Under the pieces are notes generated by a model. The model searched no databases and had not been told where the DNA came from. It worked only from the letters and a program-made list of their open reading frames with translations. 64,000 bases of DNA, from positions 1-64,000 of the forward strand of contig JANNFI010000120.1 of the NCBI GenBank assembly GCA_031379665.1, read 5' to 3'. How positions within the stretch are numbered: the first letter of the stretch is position 1; every line of letters begins with the position of its first letter. Of this stretch, positions 8,354 to 16,550 are shown piece after piece. Both the position numbers and the translations under genes were made by a program. The stretch is from SZUA-254 sp031379665 (GTDB lineage Bacteria; Bacteroidota; Ignavibacteria; UBA10030; SZUA-254).

Positions 8354-9844
8354 TCACGGGATCGGTATGAGTACGGTGAATGTCGATCCCACTCCCACCT
8401 CGCTCGCGACGCTCACCGAACCCCCGTGGGCTTCGGAGACGTGCTTTACGAGCGCGAGGCCGAGGCCGGAGCCCTTCTCGTTCACGAGGGGAACGTTCTG
8501 CGCCTGGAAAAATTTGCTGAAGAGCTTGCCGAGGTCGTCCTTCGGAATCCCGACGCCGCTGTCCTCGACGTCCACTTTCACACAGCCCCGTCCGCCCGCG
8601 CTCTGGCCGGGACAATCCTGGAGGGTGTTCACCCTGAGGCGGATGGTCCCCCCGTCCGGCGTGTATTTGAGAGCGTTGGAGAGGAGATTACTGAAGACCT
8701 GGCTCATCCGATCGCGGTCGAGCCTGAGCTGTGGGACGGCGGCGGTGAGGAACTCGAGGGCGATCTGCCTGGTCTGCGCGATCAGCTGCGCCTCCTGGAC
8801 CAGCGGGTTGATAACCTCGATCAGGTTCGCCTCCTCGAACCTGAACTTCATCAGGCCCGCCTCCATCTTTGCGATGTCGAGGAAGGAATTGACGAACTGG
8901 TTGATCCTGTTCGTCGCCTGATGGATCATCCCGACGGCGTCGCGCTGTTTTTGCGAGAGCGGCGTCACGTCCTTCGCGTGGATGATGGAGTAGCAGCCCG
9001 CCTTGATCACCTGGAGCGGCGTCCGCATTTCGTGGGAGATTTCGGACATCATCTCCATCCGCATCTCGTCGAGCTGCCGCAGCTTGTCGCTCATCAGGTT
9101 GAAGGCGACAGTGAGTTCCGCCACTTCGTCGTTGGTCGTCACCGGGACGGTTTCGTACCGGCCCTCGCCCACCTTCTCGCTCCCCGCCTTGAGGGCCTGG
9201 ATCGGCCGGGTGAGCGTCTTGGCGATGAGGATGCCGAGGGCAATGCCGATCACGAGTGAGAGTCCGAGGATGATGTATGCGCCGGCGATTGAATTGGTCG
9301 TCTGCGTGTTGAGGGACTTATACGATTTGACCATCGTGCCAAGGTAGTATTCCCGGACGCGGCCGACGTTGAGCCGGACCCCCTCCGCGAGCGGGCGGCC
9401 ACTCGCCGCGATTGCCGTCGCGACGGCGGGCTGCCCCCCTCCCTCCGCCGCCGCGACGAGCTCGATGTAGGCACGGGCGGTGGCGATCATCGAATCGATG
9501 GTGGCCTTGATGTTGTGTTTCCCGCTGTCTACCCGCACCTTGAGGGTCTCGCTGTCCGTCGTGAACTTGTCCCCGAGGAGCAGGAAGGTCTGGAGGTCCT
9601 TCGATTCGCCGGAGGCGAGGTACCGGCGGGCGCTCTCCTCGACCGCCCCGAACGTCCTGCCGATGTCCTGGGCGATTTCCGCGCCGGGGAAATCGGTCTT
9701 CTCGCCTTCCACGAGCGGCCTGAGCTGGAGGAGGATGGTGAGCATCGAGGCCACCATGAAGAGGATGACCACGATGAAACCGGTGATCAATTTCCCGAAC
9801 AGGGGAAAGCGCAACTGGAGCCGCGGACGGTTCTCGCGGGTCAT
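8354..9844 (-). CDS. Membrane-bound sensor histidine kinase (HAMP-HisKA-HATPase)
   Basis: A 496-residue kinase. There is one membrane segment at about 15-39, an extracytoplasmic helical sensor region at about 40-185, a second membrane segment at about 188-210, a HAMP linker to about 262, then HisKA with the phospho-acceptor His271 in SEISHEMRTPLQ. The catalytic ATPase domain shows the N box (SNLLSNALKYTP), G1 (VEDSGVGIP), F box (LFSKFFQ) and G2 (EKGSGLGLALVKH). All catalytic residues are present. No response regulator is encoded nearby, so it is an orphan kinase. Its ATG overlaps the stop of a tiny upstream ORF (ATGA), and a strong promoter precedes that ORF. Downstream genes are coupled, ending in a GT39-like enzyme, which suggests control of envelope glycosylation or a shared envelope stimulus. 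Confidence 0.92.
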   Translation of the reverse strand: MTRENRPRLQLRFPLFGKLITGFIVVILFMVASMLTILLQLRPLVEGEKTDFPGAEIAQDIGRTFGAVEESARRYLASGESKDLQTFLLLGDKFTTDSETLKVRVDSGKHNIKATIDSMIATARAYIELVAAAEGGGQPAVATAIAASGRPLAEGVRLNVGRVREYYLGTMVKSYKSLNTQTTNSIAGAYIILGLSLVIGIALGILIAKTLTRPIQALKAGSEKVGEGRYETVPVTTNDEVAELTVAFNLMSDKLRQLDEMRMEMMSEISHEMRTPLQVIKAGCYSIIHAKDVTPLSQKQRDAVGMIHQATNRINQFVNSFLDIAKMEAGLMKFRFEEANLIEVINPLVQEAQLIAQTRQIALEFLTAAVPQLRLDRDRMSQVFSNLLSNALKYTPDGGTIRLRVNTLQDCPGQSAGGRGCVKVDVEDSGVGIPKDDLGKLFSKFFQAQNVPLVNEKGSGLGLALVKHVSEAHGGSVSVASEVGVGSTFTVLIPIP

Positions 9845-9990
9845 CGGGGCCGACCGTCGGCGCTGGGAGTGTGGGCTGTACCGGGATCGCCGGTGTCGAG
9901 GGTGGGGATTCCCACGATGAGGAGCAAGGTGACACCGGCCCCCCCCTGCGCAAGGACGACCGGCCTATGTCGCGGCGGCGATGTCGGCAC
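9841..9990 (-). CDS. Possible 49-aa leader ORF of the kinase unit, apparently leaderless
   Basis: A short frame starts at GTG 9990 and stops in an ATGA overlap with the kinase ATG. Its start lies exactly 6 bases after the -10 hexamer TATCTT, so the RNA would begin at or next to the GTG. The product is basic and proline-rich at first (VPTSPPRHRP), with a weakly hydrophobic centre (GVTLLLIVGIP), then a Gly/Pro/Thr tail. It resembles no family known to me. It may be a real micro-protein or serve only to couple translation into the kinase gene. Confidence 0.4.
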   Translation of the reverse strand: MPTSPPRHRPVVLAQGGAGVTLLLIVGIPTLDTGDPGTAHTPSADGRPR

Positions 9991-9996
9991 GGCACA

Positions 9997-10025
9997 AAGA
10001 TATTCCAGAAAGCCGAGAAAGTCAA
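9997..10025 (-). promoter_or_regulatory. Strong putative promoter of the sensor-kinase unit
   Basis: TTGACT (10025-10020) and TATCTT (10002-9997), separated by exactly 17 bases on the minus strand, continued by TG to give TATCTTTG, the Bacteroidetes-type TAnnTTTG. It lies back-to-back with the promoter of the cytochrome-porin gene, only 17 bases apart, so the two could be co-regulated. Confidence 0.6.
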
Positions 10026-10042
10026 TCCCCCCGAGCGACCTG

Positions 10043-10071
10043 TTGCAATTCGACCGTTCCCTCTTTATCTT
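10043..10071 (+). promoter_or_regulatory. Putative promoter of the cytochrome-porin gene
   Basis: TTGCAA (10043-10048), 17-base spacer, TATCTT (10066-10071), followed by GAC. The ATG at 10127 is about 50 bases downstream of the likely RNA start and has AAAGGA five bases before it. Confidence 0.55.
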
Positions 10072-10126
10072 GACCGGCATCGGTCGGCCGTTTTCCAGAG
10101 AGTGAACATTTCCCGAAAGGACAGCA

Positions 10127-11269
10127 ATGCTCAGAACCACCACGATCGCCCTGCTCGTCGCGCTCTTCGTCGCCCCCGCCTTCCCCCTCCCGCGCTTCGC
10201 CCTCACCACCGGAGCCCGCTGCTCCTCCTGCCACGTCAACCCCGGCGGCGGGGGGATGCGCAACCAACACGGGCTCACCTTCGGCGTCGGGGCCCTCACG
10301 ATGGCCGCCCATGGGGATTCGACCGTCGAGGCGGGGGATTTCGTCTTCGACCCCCGGATCAGCGAGAGCATCACCCTCGGCGCCGACGTCCGCACGCAAT
10401 TCCTCTATGCGTCCGCTGGCAGTACATCGACCTTTCATATGATGACAGCGTCCCTGTACGCCGACGTGCGGCTCGGGAAGGACGTCTCCTTCTTCATGAA
10501 ATTCGACCTCGTCAACGCGACTTATGGCGAGCGCAGCGGCCCCGAGGTGTTTCTCCTCGCGCGGGTGCTCCCGGGTCGGTGGTATCTCAAGGGTGGAGAT
10601 TTCCTTCCGGCGTACGGGATCAGGATCGACGACCATACCGGGTACACCCGGGGGGGCGACCTCGGCTCGATCCCCGGGGCTGTCGCCCTGCCCGGCCTGA
10701 TCTTTGTTCCAAGCTACAAGGACATCGGCGTCGAGATCGGCGGCGACGCGGGAGGGATCGAAATCACCGCCGGCGTCTTCAACGGGACCGGCAACGCAGT
10801 GCGGCTGGACTTCAACGACAGCAAGGCATTCGCCGCGAGGCTCGAGTACGGATTCAGCGCGGGCGACGTCAATGCGATCGTCGGGAGTTCGGGGTACGCA
10901 TTCGGCGATTACCTGATGGGCGGATTCCACGCCGGCGTCGGGGCCGGGCCCTTCGCGCTCTACGGCGAGGCGGACTTCACACGGAACCGGATCTCGCCAT
11001 CGGGATTCACCATCGACGAATCGGCCGACGTGATGGCGGCGTTCGCGGCCGCGGAATACCGGATCGCCCGCGGCGTCTGGCTCACCGGCAAGTACGACAT
11101 CTTCGACCCGACGCGCGGCGTTCCGTCCGACGCGTTCAGCAGAATCACCCTCGGCCTCGAGCTGTTCCCACTTCCCTTCATCGAACTGCGTCCCCAGTAC
11201 AGGTTTTCCACCGAGCACCCTTCCGTCGACAACGACGTCGCGCTGCTCCAATTGCACGCCTGGTTCTGA
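10127..11269 (+). CDS. Outer-membrane porin with N-terminal c-type heme motif (Cyc2-like architecture)
   Basis: The 380-residue product has a Sec signal (residues 1 to about 20), then immediately a single c-type heme site, CSSCH (Cys32, Cys35, His36), in the setting RFALTTGARCSSCHVNPGGGG. The remaining 330 residues are alternating beta strands with Gly-rich turns and end in a barrel-type final strand (VALLQLHAWF). One heme at the mouth of a barrel is the architecture of Cyc2, the outer-membrane iron-oxidising cytochrome-porin; related uncharacterised fusions have the CHVNPxGGG extension seen here. It could move electrons across the outer membrane, but sequence identity to true Cyc2 is not established and loss of redox function cannot be excluded. 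It is a single-gene unit with its own promoter and a stem-loop downstream. Confidence 0.75.
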   Translation: MLRTTTIALLVALFVAPAFPLPRFALTTGARCSSCHVNPGGGGMRNQHGLTFGVGALTMAAHGDSTVEAGDFVFDPRISESITLGADVRTQFLYASAGSTSTFHMMTASLYADVRLGKDVSFFMKFDLVNATYGERSGPEVFLLARVLPGRWYLKGGDFLPAYGIRIDDHTGYTRGGDLGSIPGAVALPGLIFVPSYKDIGVEIGGDAGGIEITAGVFNGTGNAVRLDFNDSKAFAARLEYGFSAGDVNAIVGSSGYAFGDYLMGGFHAGVGAGPFALYGEADFTRNRISPSGFTIDESADVMAAFAAAEYRIARGVWLTGKYDIFDPTRGVPSDAFSRITLGLELFPLPFIELRPQYRFSTEHPSVDNDVALLQLHAWF

Positions 11270-11282
11270 CAGCCCAGGGCGA

Positions 11283-11319
11283 CCCGGAGGCCCTTGTCAG
11301 CCCCGGCCGGGCCTCCGGG
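11283..11319 (+). terminator. GC-rich stem-loop after the cytochrome-porin gene
   Basis: CCCGGAGGCCC (11283-11293) and GGGCCTCCGGG (11309-11319) form a perfect 11-bp stem with a 15-base loop, 13 bases after the stop codon. No T run follows, so it may stabilise the mRNA end or act as a weak terminator. Confidence 0.4.
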
Positions 11320-11361
11320 GAGGCCTCCGCGTGATCGACGATACGGGTATCGTGCCGCCCC

Positions 11362-11390
11362 TTGACATTGTCCGCGAGGTCAGGTATCAT
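11362..11390 (+). promoter_or_regulatory. Putative promoter of the 234-aa unknown gene
   Basis: TTGACA (11362-11367), a 17-base spacer and TATCAT (11385-11390): the closest match to a consensus sigma-70 site in the window. The likely RNA start near 11397 supports the ATG at 11438. Confidence 0.65.
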
Positions 11391-11437
11391 TTTATCAGGA
11401 TGTCAACGGATCGTTGGACACAATCAGGAGCGATCAT

Positions 11438-12142
11438 ATGTTCTCTAAAACGCGTTCTTCACTGACAGCGACCGACCGCGAGTTCATCGCCCGGACGCTC
11501 GGCTCCTCGCCTGCGGACCGGGAGGAGATCCTGGAATTGTGCTCCGATCCTGCCGCCGTCACACCCTACCTGCGTGACACGCGGCTCTTCGAACGATCGA
11601 TGACCCCGCCCCCGGTGTTCCTCGCCATCTCACCCGGACTGTTTTTCTATACGTTCGTCTACCACGCGCTCGATCGGAAAGGGCTCTCCGACGACGACGT
11701 CGTCGATTACGTCGCCGGCATCTGCGTGGAATTCCGTTCGGCGGCGCCGCTCCTGCAGATCGCCACGCACGATGGCGCCTTCTTCTACGTGACGGATATG
11801 CTGGGAATGATGGACGAGCTTGACGGCCCGCGGAGGCACCTGCTCAGAAAATACATCGGGGATGCGACGCTCTTCCTGACCGGATTCTTCCCCGGGTTCT
11901 TCATACGGAGGACGCAGCGCCGGGGGGCGCCAGAAATCGGGTTCTACCAGGAGGTGGCGAGAAATCAGTACTCGGACGCAGCTCACGACCCCGACGCAAG
12001 GGAGGAGCAGACCGCGGACGTCCTGTTGACGCTCTCCGACCAGTTTTTCGGTGTGAGGACCGCGCTCAGTGAGCTCTCGACCGAGTACCGCCTGATCGGG
12101 GGATCGTCGGGACGCCCGGACGCCGCGACCCGGCTCTCCTAG
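11438..12142 (+). CDS. Conserved hypothetical protein, 234 aa
   Basis: The ATG at 11438 is chosen because it has AGGAG seven bases upstream; an earlier start at 11414 lacks one. The protein is soluble-looking, acidic, with a hydrophobic patch around VFLAISPGLFFYTFVYHAL (about residues 65-83) and another at FLTGFFPGFFIRR (about 149-161); neither is a clear membrane helix. I recognise no named domain. It is a single-gene unit with a near-consensus promoter, convergent with sdhB 22 bases downstream. Steady expression and a housekeeping role in this lineage are plausible but unproven. Confidence 0.7.
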   Translation: MFSKTRSSLTATDREFIARTLGSSPADREEILELCSDPAAVTPYLRDTRLFERSMTPPPVFLAISPGLFFYTFVYHALDRKGLSDDDVVDYVAGICVEFRSAAPLLQIATHDGAFFYVTDMLGMMDELDGPRRHLLRKYIGDATLFLTGFFPGFFIRRTQRRGAPEIGFYQEVARNQYSDAAHDPDAREEQTADVLLTLSDQFFGVRTALSELSTEYRLIGGSSGRPDAATRLS

Positions 12143-12164
12143 GACAGAGCGCCGCCGGCGGGGA

Positions 12165-12902
12165 TCATCGCTTCGCGCGGATGTATTCCCTGTTCATCCG
12201 TGCGATGGTGGAGACGGAGATCTTCTTGGGGCATTCCGCTTCGCAGGCGTACGTGTTTGAGCAACCTCCGAACCCCTCCTCGTCCATCCTTGCCACCATG
12301 TTGAGGACGCGCTCTTTCCGCTCGGGGTATCCCTGCGGCAGCAGGGCGAGGTGTGAGACCTTCGCGGCGACGAAGAGCATCGCCGAGGCGTTCTTGCAGG
12401 CTGCCACGCACGCGCCGCACCCGATGCAGGCCGCCGCGTCCATCGACTCCTCGGAGTCGGGCTTTGGGACCGGGATCGCGTTGCCGTCGGGTACGCCGCC
12501 GGTGTTCACCGACACGTAGCCGCCCGCCTGGATGATCCGGTCGAAGGCCGTGCGGTCGACGACCAGGTCCTTGATCACCGGGAACGCCTTCGCCCTCCAC
12601 GGTTCCACGCTGATCGTGTCGCCGTCGTGGAAATGCCGCATCCGGAGCTCGCAGGTCGCGATGCCGCCCGCTGGGCCATGTGCGCGCCCGTTGATGAACA
12701 GTCCGCAACTGCCGCAGATGCCCTCGCGGCAGTCGCTGTCGAACGCGACAGGATCGTGCCCGCCCTTCACGAGGTCCTGGTTCAATCCGTCGAGCATCTC
12801 CAGGATCGACATATCGGGCGTGACGTCGCCGACAGTGTACCGCTTCATCGCGCCCGGCGAGGTCCTGCCCGGCTGTCTCCAGATTTTCAGTGTGAAATTC
12901 AT
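12165..12902 (-). CDS. sdhB: Succinate dehydrogenase / fumarate reductase iron-sulfur subunit
   Basis: SdhB passes electrons from the flavin of SdhA to quinone through three clusters. The 245-residue product shows all ligands: the [2Fe-2S] set DCREGICGSCGLF plus a later TCE, the [4Fe-4S] set CIGCGACVAACKN, and the [3Fe-4S]-type set CSNTYACEAECPK. The start at 12902 gives MNFTLKIW, the standard Bacteroidetes-type beginning. It is last in the operon sdhC-sdhA-sdhB, 26 bases after sdhA, and acts on the cytoplasmic face of the inner membrane. The direction of catalysis (succinate oxidation or fumarate reduction) cannot be read from sequence. Confidence 0.96.
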   Translation of the reverse strand: MNFTLKIWRQPGRTSPGAMKRYTVGDVTPDMSILEMLDGLNQDLVKGGHDPVAFDSDCREGICGSCGLFINGRAHGPAGGIATCELRMRHFHDGDTISVEPWRAKAFPVIKDLVVDRTAFDRIIQAGGYVSVNTGGVPDGNAIPVPKPDSEESMDAAACIGCGACVAACKNASAMLFVAAKVSHLALLPQGYPERKERVLNMVARMDEEGFGGCSNTYACEAECPKKISVSTIARMNREYIRAKR

Positions 12903-12928
12903 CGATCGTCCGTTGAATATCGATTGAG

Positions 12929-14848
12929 TTACTTGTAACTGCGTTGACTGGGTTTGACGTGCTCGAAGGTGAGCGGTTCGGCGTGCATCACCGGCGCCGT
13001 GCCGACGCCCGTAAACTCCCAAGCGGCCACGTGCGAGAAACGCTCGTCGTTCCGTTTCGCCTCGCCGTCGTCGGTCTGGTATTCCTCGCGGAAATGCCCG
13101 CCCGCCGACTCCTCCCTCTCGAGGGCGTCCCTGACCATCAGTTCGGCGAGCTCGAGATAGTCGGCGACCCTGTGCGCGCGCTCCACCTCGGCGTTGAGGT
13201 CGTCAGCGCTGCCGGGGATGCTGACGTTCCTCCAGAAGTCCTCCCGCAGTTTCGGAATCTCGACGAGCGCCTCTTTCAGTCCGGCGGCGTTCCTGGCCAT
13301 CCCGCACCGGTCCCACATCAGCTTGCCGAGCTCGCGGTGGTACTCCTCGACGGTCTTCTTCCCCTTCGCCGCCAGGAGCCGGGCCGTCACGTCAGCGACC
13401 GACTTCTCGGCATCCCGGAAGGCGGCATGAGCGGTGTCCGCGCTCGCGAACCCGCCTGACGCGAGGTAGTCGCCGATCGTGTACGGAATGATGAAATACC
13501 CGTCGGCCAGGCCCTGCATCAGCGCGCTCGCCCCCAGCCGGTTTGCGCCGTGGTCCGAGAAATTCGCCTCGCCCAGGACATAGAGCCCCTGGATCGTGCT
13601 CATCAGATTGTAGTCCACCCAGAGGCCGCCCATCGTGTAATGCACCGCCGGATAGATGCGCATCGGGGTCTCGTAGGCGTTCTCCCCCGTGATCTCGTGG
13701 TACATGTCGAACAGGTTGCCATATTTTTCCTTCACCCACGCCCCCCCGTTGCGCGCGATCACGTCGGCGAAATCGAGGAACACCGCGAGCTTCGTCGGGC
13801 CGACGCCCTGCCCTTTGTCGCACATCTCCTTGGCCCGGCGCGAGGCCACGTCTCTGGGCACCAGGTTGCCGAACGAGGGATAAAGCCGTTCAAGGTAATA
13901 ATCGCGTTCGTTTTCCGGGATGTCCTTCGCGGCGCGGTCGTCCCCGGCTTTCTTCGGCACCCAGATACGGCCGTCGTTTCGGAGGCTCTCGCTCATGAGC
14001 GTGAGTTTCGACTGGAAACCGCTCGCCACGGGGATGCAGGTGGGGTGGATCTGCGTGAAGCAGGGATTGGCGAAGAGCGCCCCCCGCTTGTGGGCCCTCC
14101 AGATCGCCGTAGCGTTCGAGGCCTTCGCGTTCGTCGAGAGGTAGAAGACGTTCCCGTACCCACCGGTTGCGAGGATGACCGCGTCGGCCGAATACGATTC
14201 GAGCTTCCCGTCCACCATGTTCCGCGCGATGAGCCCCCGGGCGCGGCCGTCGATCAGCACGACGTCGAGCATCTCACGGCGCGGGTAAAACGTCACGCCC
14301 CCCCGCTCGATCTCCTTCGAGAGCGCCTGGTAGGCACCCAGCAGGAGCTGCTGGCCCGTCTGTCCGCGCGCATAGAACGTGCGGGACACCTGCGCTCCCC
14401 CGAAGGATCGGTTGTCGAGAAGGCCGCCGTACTCACGTCCGAAGGGGACTCCCTGCGCCACGCACTGGTCGATGATGCTTCCGCTCACCTGGGCAAGCCT
14501 GTAGACGTTCGACTCCCGCGCCCGGTAGTCTCCGCCCTTGACGGTATCGTAAAAGAGCCGCCATACGGAGTCGCCGTCGTTCTTGTAATTCTTCGGGGCG
14601 TTGATGCCCCCCTGGGCGGCGACGCTGTGGGCGCGTCGGGGTGACTCGTGGAAAGAGAGCACGGTGACTTTGTAGCCGAGCTCTGAGAGCGTCGCGGCCG
14701 CGGACGCGCCGGCGAGCCCGGTCCCCACCACCAGGACGTGGTACTTCCGTTTGTTCGCCGGGTTGACAAGCTTGAGCGAGAAGCGGTGGTTGTCCCACCG
14801 TTTTTCGATCGGACCCCCGGGCATTTTCGCGTTCAGGAGTGTGCTCAT
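12929..14848 (-). CDS. sdhA: Succinate dehydrogenase / fumarate reductase flavoprotein subunit
   Basis: The 639-residue catalytic subunit interconverts succinate and fumarate. The FAD-binding Rossmann motif VVGTGLAGASAAATL lies at about 40-54. The covalent-flavin histidine is in RRAHSVAAQGGINAPKN. DTVKGGDYRARE and HYTMGGLWVD, which line the dicarboxylate site, and NRLGASALMQGLADGYF near the FAD are present. The C-terminal helical domain is of normal length. It starts 7 bases after the sdhC stop and is clearly part of one operon. Confidence 0.97.
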   Translation of the reverse strand: MSTLLNAKMPGGPIEKRWDNHRFSLKLVNPANKRKYHVLVVGTGLAGASAAATLSELGYKVTVLSFHESPRRAHSVAAQGGINAPKNYKNDGDSVWRLFYDTVKGGDYRARESNVYRLAQVSGSIIDQCVAQGVPFGREYGGLLDNRSFGGAQVSRTFYARGQTGQQLLLGAYQALSKEIERGGVTFYPRREMLDVVLIDGRARGLIARNMVDGKLESYSADAVILATGGYGNVFYLSTNAKASNATAIWRAHKRGALFANPCFTQIHPTCIPVASGFQSKLTLMSESLRNDGRIWVPKKAGDDRAAKDIPENERDYYLERLYPSFGNLVPRDVASRRAKEMCDKGQGVGPTKLAVFLDFADVIARNGGAWVKEKYGNLFDMYHEITGENAYETPMRIYPAVHYTMGGLWVDYNLMSTIQGLYVLGEANFSDHGANRLGASALMQGLADGYFIIPYTIGDYLASGGFASADTAHAAFRDAEKSVADVTARLLAAKGKKTVEEYHRELGKLMWDRCGMARNAAGLKEALVEIPKLREDFWRNVSIPGSADDLNAEVERAHRVADYLELAELMVRDALEREESAGGHFREEYQTDDGEAKRNDERFSHVAAWEFTGVGTAPVMHAEPLTFEHVKPSQRSYK

Positions 14849-14855
14849 GACGGGC

Positions 14856-15512
14856 TCATGCTTTGAGGAGGAAAAAAATCGGGATGGTCGCGAAACCGAC
14901 CGGGATCACGAGCCAGATGAGTGTGCCGGCGATCTCGATCAGGGCCGAATATTTCATGTTTCGCAGACCGAAAGTCTGGAGTGCGGACTGGAACCCGTGG
15001 CGGAGGTGGAAGGCCAGGAGCACCATGGCGATGACGTAGAACAGGCAGTAGGCCGGATTCGAGAACGCGCCCACCACGATCGCATACATGGAGACGTGGT
15101 CCCCCGCGGGGAACCTTGCCGGGACCCAGAATGTCTTCAGGTGGATCACGAGGAAGATGAAGACCACGCTGCCTGTCAGGAACATCATCCTGGAAAACGG
15201 GTCGGAATTCTCGTTCCTCCTGTTCACGGCATACGACTCGGGCCGGGCCCTCCTGTTCTTCAGCCAGAAGGCCGTCCCGGTCACGATGTGCAGGAGGAAG
15301 ATGCCGAAGAGCGCGTACTCGATCACGCGGATGATCGTGAGGCTCGGGAGCAATTCCGCGTAGGCGTCGAAGGCGGCCCCGCCGTCTCCGCTGAACAGGA
15401 GCAGGTTTCCGGCGAGATGGACGACGAGGAACGCGCAGAGGAGCAGGCCGGTGAGGCCGATGGTGAGTTTCTTTCCGATCGAAGACGAATAAACGTCGGT
15501 GAGCAGGCCCAT
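14856..15512 (-). CDS. sdhC: Succinate dehydrogenase cytochrome b subunit (Bacteroidetes type)
   Basis: A 218-residue membrane anchor with five hydrophobic helices, the one-protein type that binds two b hemes and replaces the SdhC/SdhD pair. Histidines that could ligate heme lie in the helices FLVVHLAGNLLLF, LLHIVTGTAF, FLVIHLKTFW and LAFHLRHGFQSALQ. The ATG at 15512 (MGLLTDVYSSSIGKKL) matches family N-termini; an upstream extension is non-coding. It is the first gene of sdhCAB, with a promoter about 70 bases upstream. It anchors SdhAB to the inner membrane and exchanges electrons with menaquinone, as known for this type. Confidence 0.94.
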   Translation of the reverse strand: MGLLTDVYSSSIGKKLTIGLTGLLLCAFLVVHLAGNLLLFSGDGGAAFDAYAELLPSLTIIRVIEYALFGIFLLHIVTGTAFWLKNRRARPESYAVNRRNENSDPFSRMMFLTGSVVFIFLVIHLKTFWVPARFPAGDHVSMYAIVVGAFSNPAYCLFYVIAMVLLAFHLRHGFQSALQTFGLRNMKYSALIEIAGTLIWLVIPVGFATIPIFFLLKA

Positions 15513-15581
15513 GGGGTCAGCGGTGGGGATAAATTGTTGAAAGCGTCGACATTGGCTCGGAGTGACGATCGATGGCGCCAA

Positions 15582-15610
15582 AATGTAGGAAAAGATACGG
15601 CGAACCGCAA
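15582..15610 (-). promoter_or_regulatory. Putative promoter of sdhCAB
   Basis: On the minus strand TTGCGG (15610-15605), 17 bases, then TACATT (15587-15582), extended to TACATTTTG. The leader to the sdhC ATG is about 65 bases. Confidence 0.5.
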
Positions 15611-15650
15611 GGATCAGCACCCGCCCGGCGGCTTCAGGCCCCCCGGGAGA

Positions 15651-16529
15651 TCACGATGAAATGCCGTCTCCGATGAACTTCCGCACGGCGATGAGGCTCC
15701 CTGTCGTGCCGAGCACGATGCCCGTCCCGAGAACGATCAGGTAGTAGATCGGATCGACCCGGATGAAGAGGGCGAGTTCCCCGGTGATGACGGTGGAGAG
15801 CCACGCCAGAAGGTAATGGAGGATCAACCCGGCGAGGCACGCGCCGAGTGTCCCCTGGATCAGGCCCTCGAGGATGAACGGAGCGCGGACGAAGAGCCGC
15901 GAGGCCCCCACCAACTTCATCGCCTGCACCGACTTCCGCCTGGCGGAGATCGCCAGCCTGATCGTGTTCGCGACGAGGAAGAGCGCCGAGAGCGCGACCA
16001 GCACGCCCACGGCAAGCCCCGCCGCACGCAGCGACGCCGATTGACGGTCGATGAAATCGAGCATGTCCCGGCGGTAGGTGACCACCTCGACCCCGGCGAC
16101 CGCCCCCACCCGTACCGCCACCGAATCAGCCGACGCAGCGGTGCGTCCCTCCTCGCGGAGGTAGATCCGGTACGACGGGGGGAACGGGTTGAAATCGAGT
16201 ATGGTGTCGACGTCCTCGCCGAACTCTTCACGGAAAATTTCCGCGGCCCGCTCCTTCGAGACGAACTCCACCGCCGCCACCCCGGAGTCCGAGAGCAGGG
16301 CGCGCCCGATCTCGTCGCGCTTCGCGTCGCCCAGCGGTTCGGTAAGGAATGCCTCCATATCGATCCGGTCGCGGAGGATCGCGTCGATCCGGGCCGCGTC
16401 GTACCAGAGCAGCCCGAAGAGGCTGAGTAGGAGGACGGCGATCGTGATGGTCAGCATCGAGCCCACCGTGGCGACCTTCGTCCTTTGGAATCCCGAGATG
16501 CTCTCCCGAAGAATGTAACCGAAACTCAT
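15651..16529 (-). CDS. ftsX: Cell-division ABC-transporter permease FtsX
   Basis: FtsX couples the ATPase FtsE to peptidoglycan hydrolases at the septum. The 292-residue protein has the FtsX layout: membrane segment 1 at about 22-45, an extracytoplasmic domain at about 50-165 (VAAVEFVSKERAAEIFREEF, NPFPPSYRIYLR), then three membrane segments with the cytoplasmic motif SARRKSVQAMKLVGAS between the second and third. ftsE is not adjacent, which is unusual outside this group. It closes a minus-strand unit ybaB-recR-lipoprotein-lipoprotein-ftsX. Confidence 0.92.
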   Translation of the reverse strand: MSFGYILRESISGFQRTKVATVGSMLTITIAVLLLSLFGLLWYDAARIDAILRDRIDMEAFLTEPLGDAKRDEIGRALLSDSGVAAVEFVSKERAAEIFREEFGEDVDTILDFNPFPPSYRIYLREEGRTAASADSVAVRVGAVAGVEVVTYRRDMLDFIDRQSASLRAAGLAVGVLVALSALFLVANTIRLAISARRKSVQAMKLVGASRLFVRAPFILEGLIQGTLGACLAGLILHYLLAWLSTVITGELALFIRVDPIYYLIVLGTGIVLGTTGSLIAVRKFIGDGISS

Positions 16530-16550
16530 AGGGCGTTGTACCCGTCTTGT

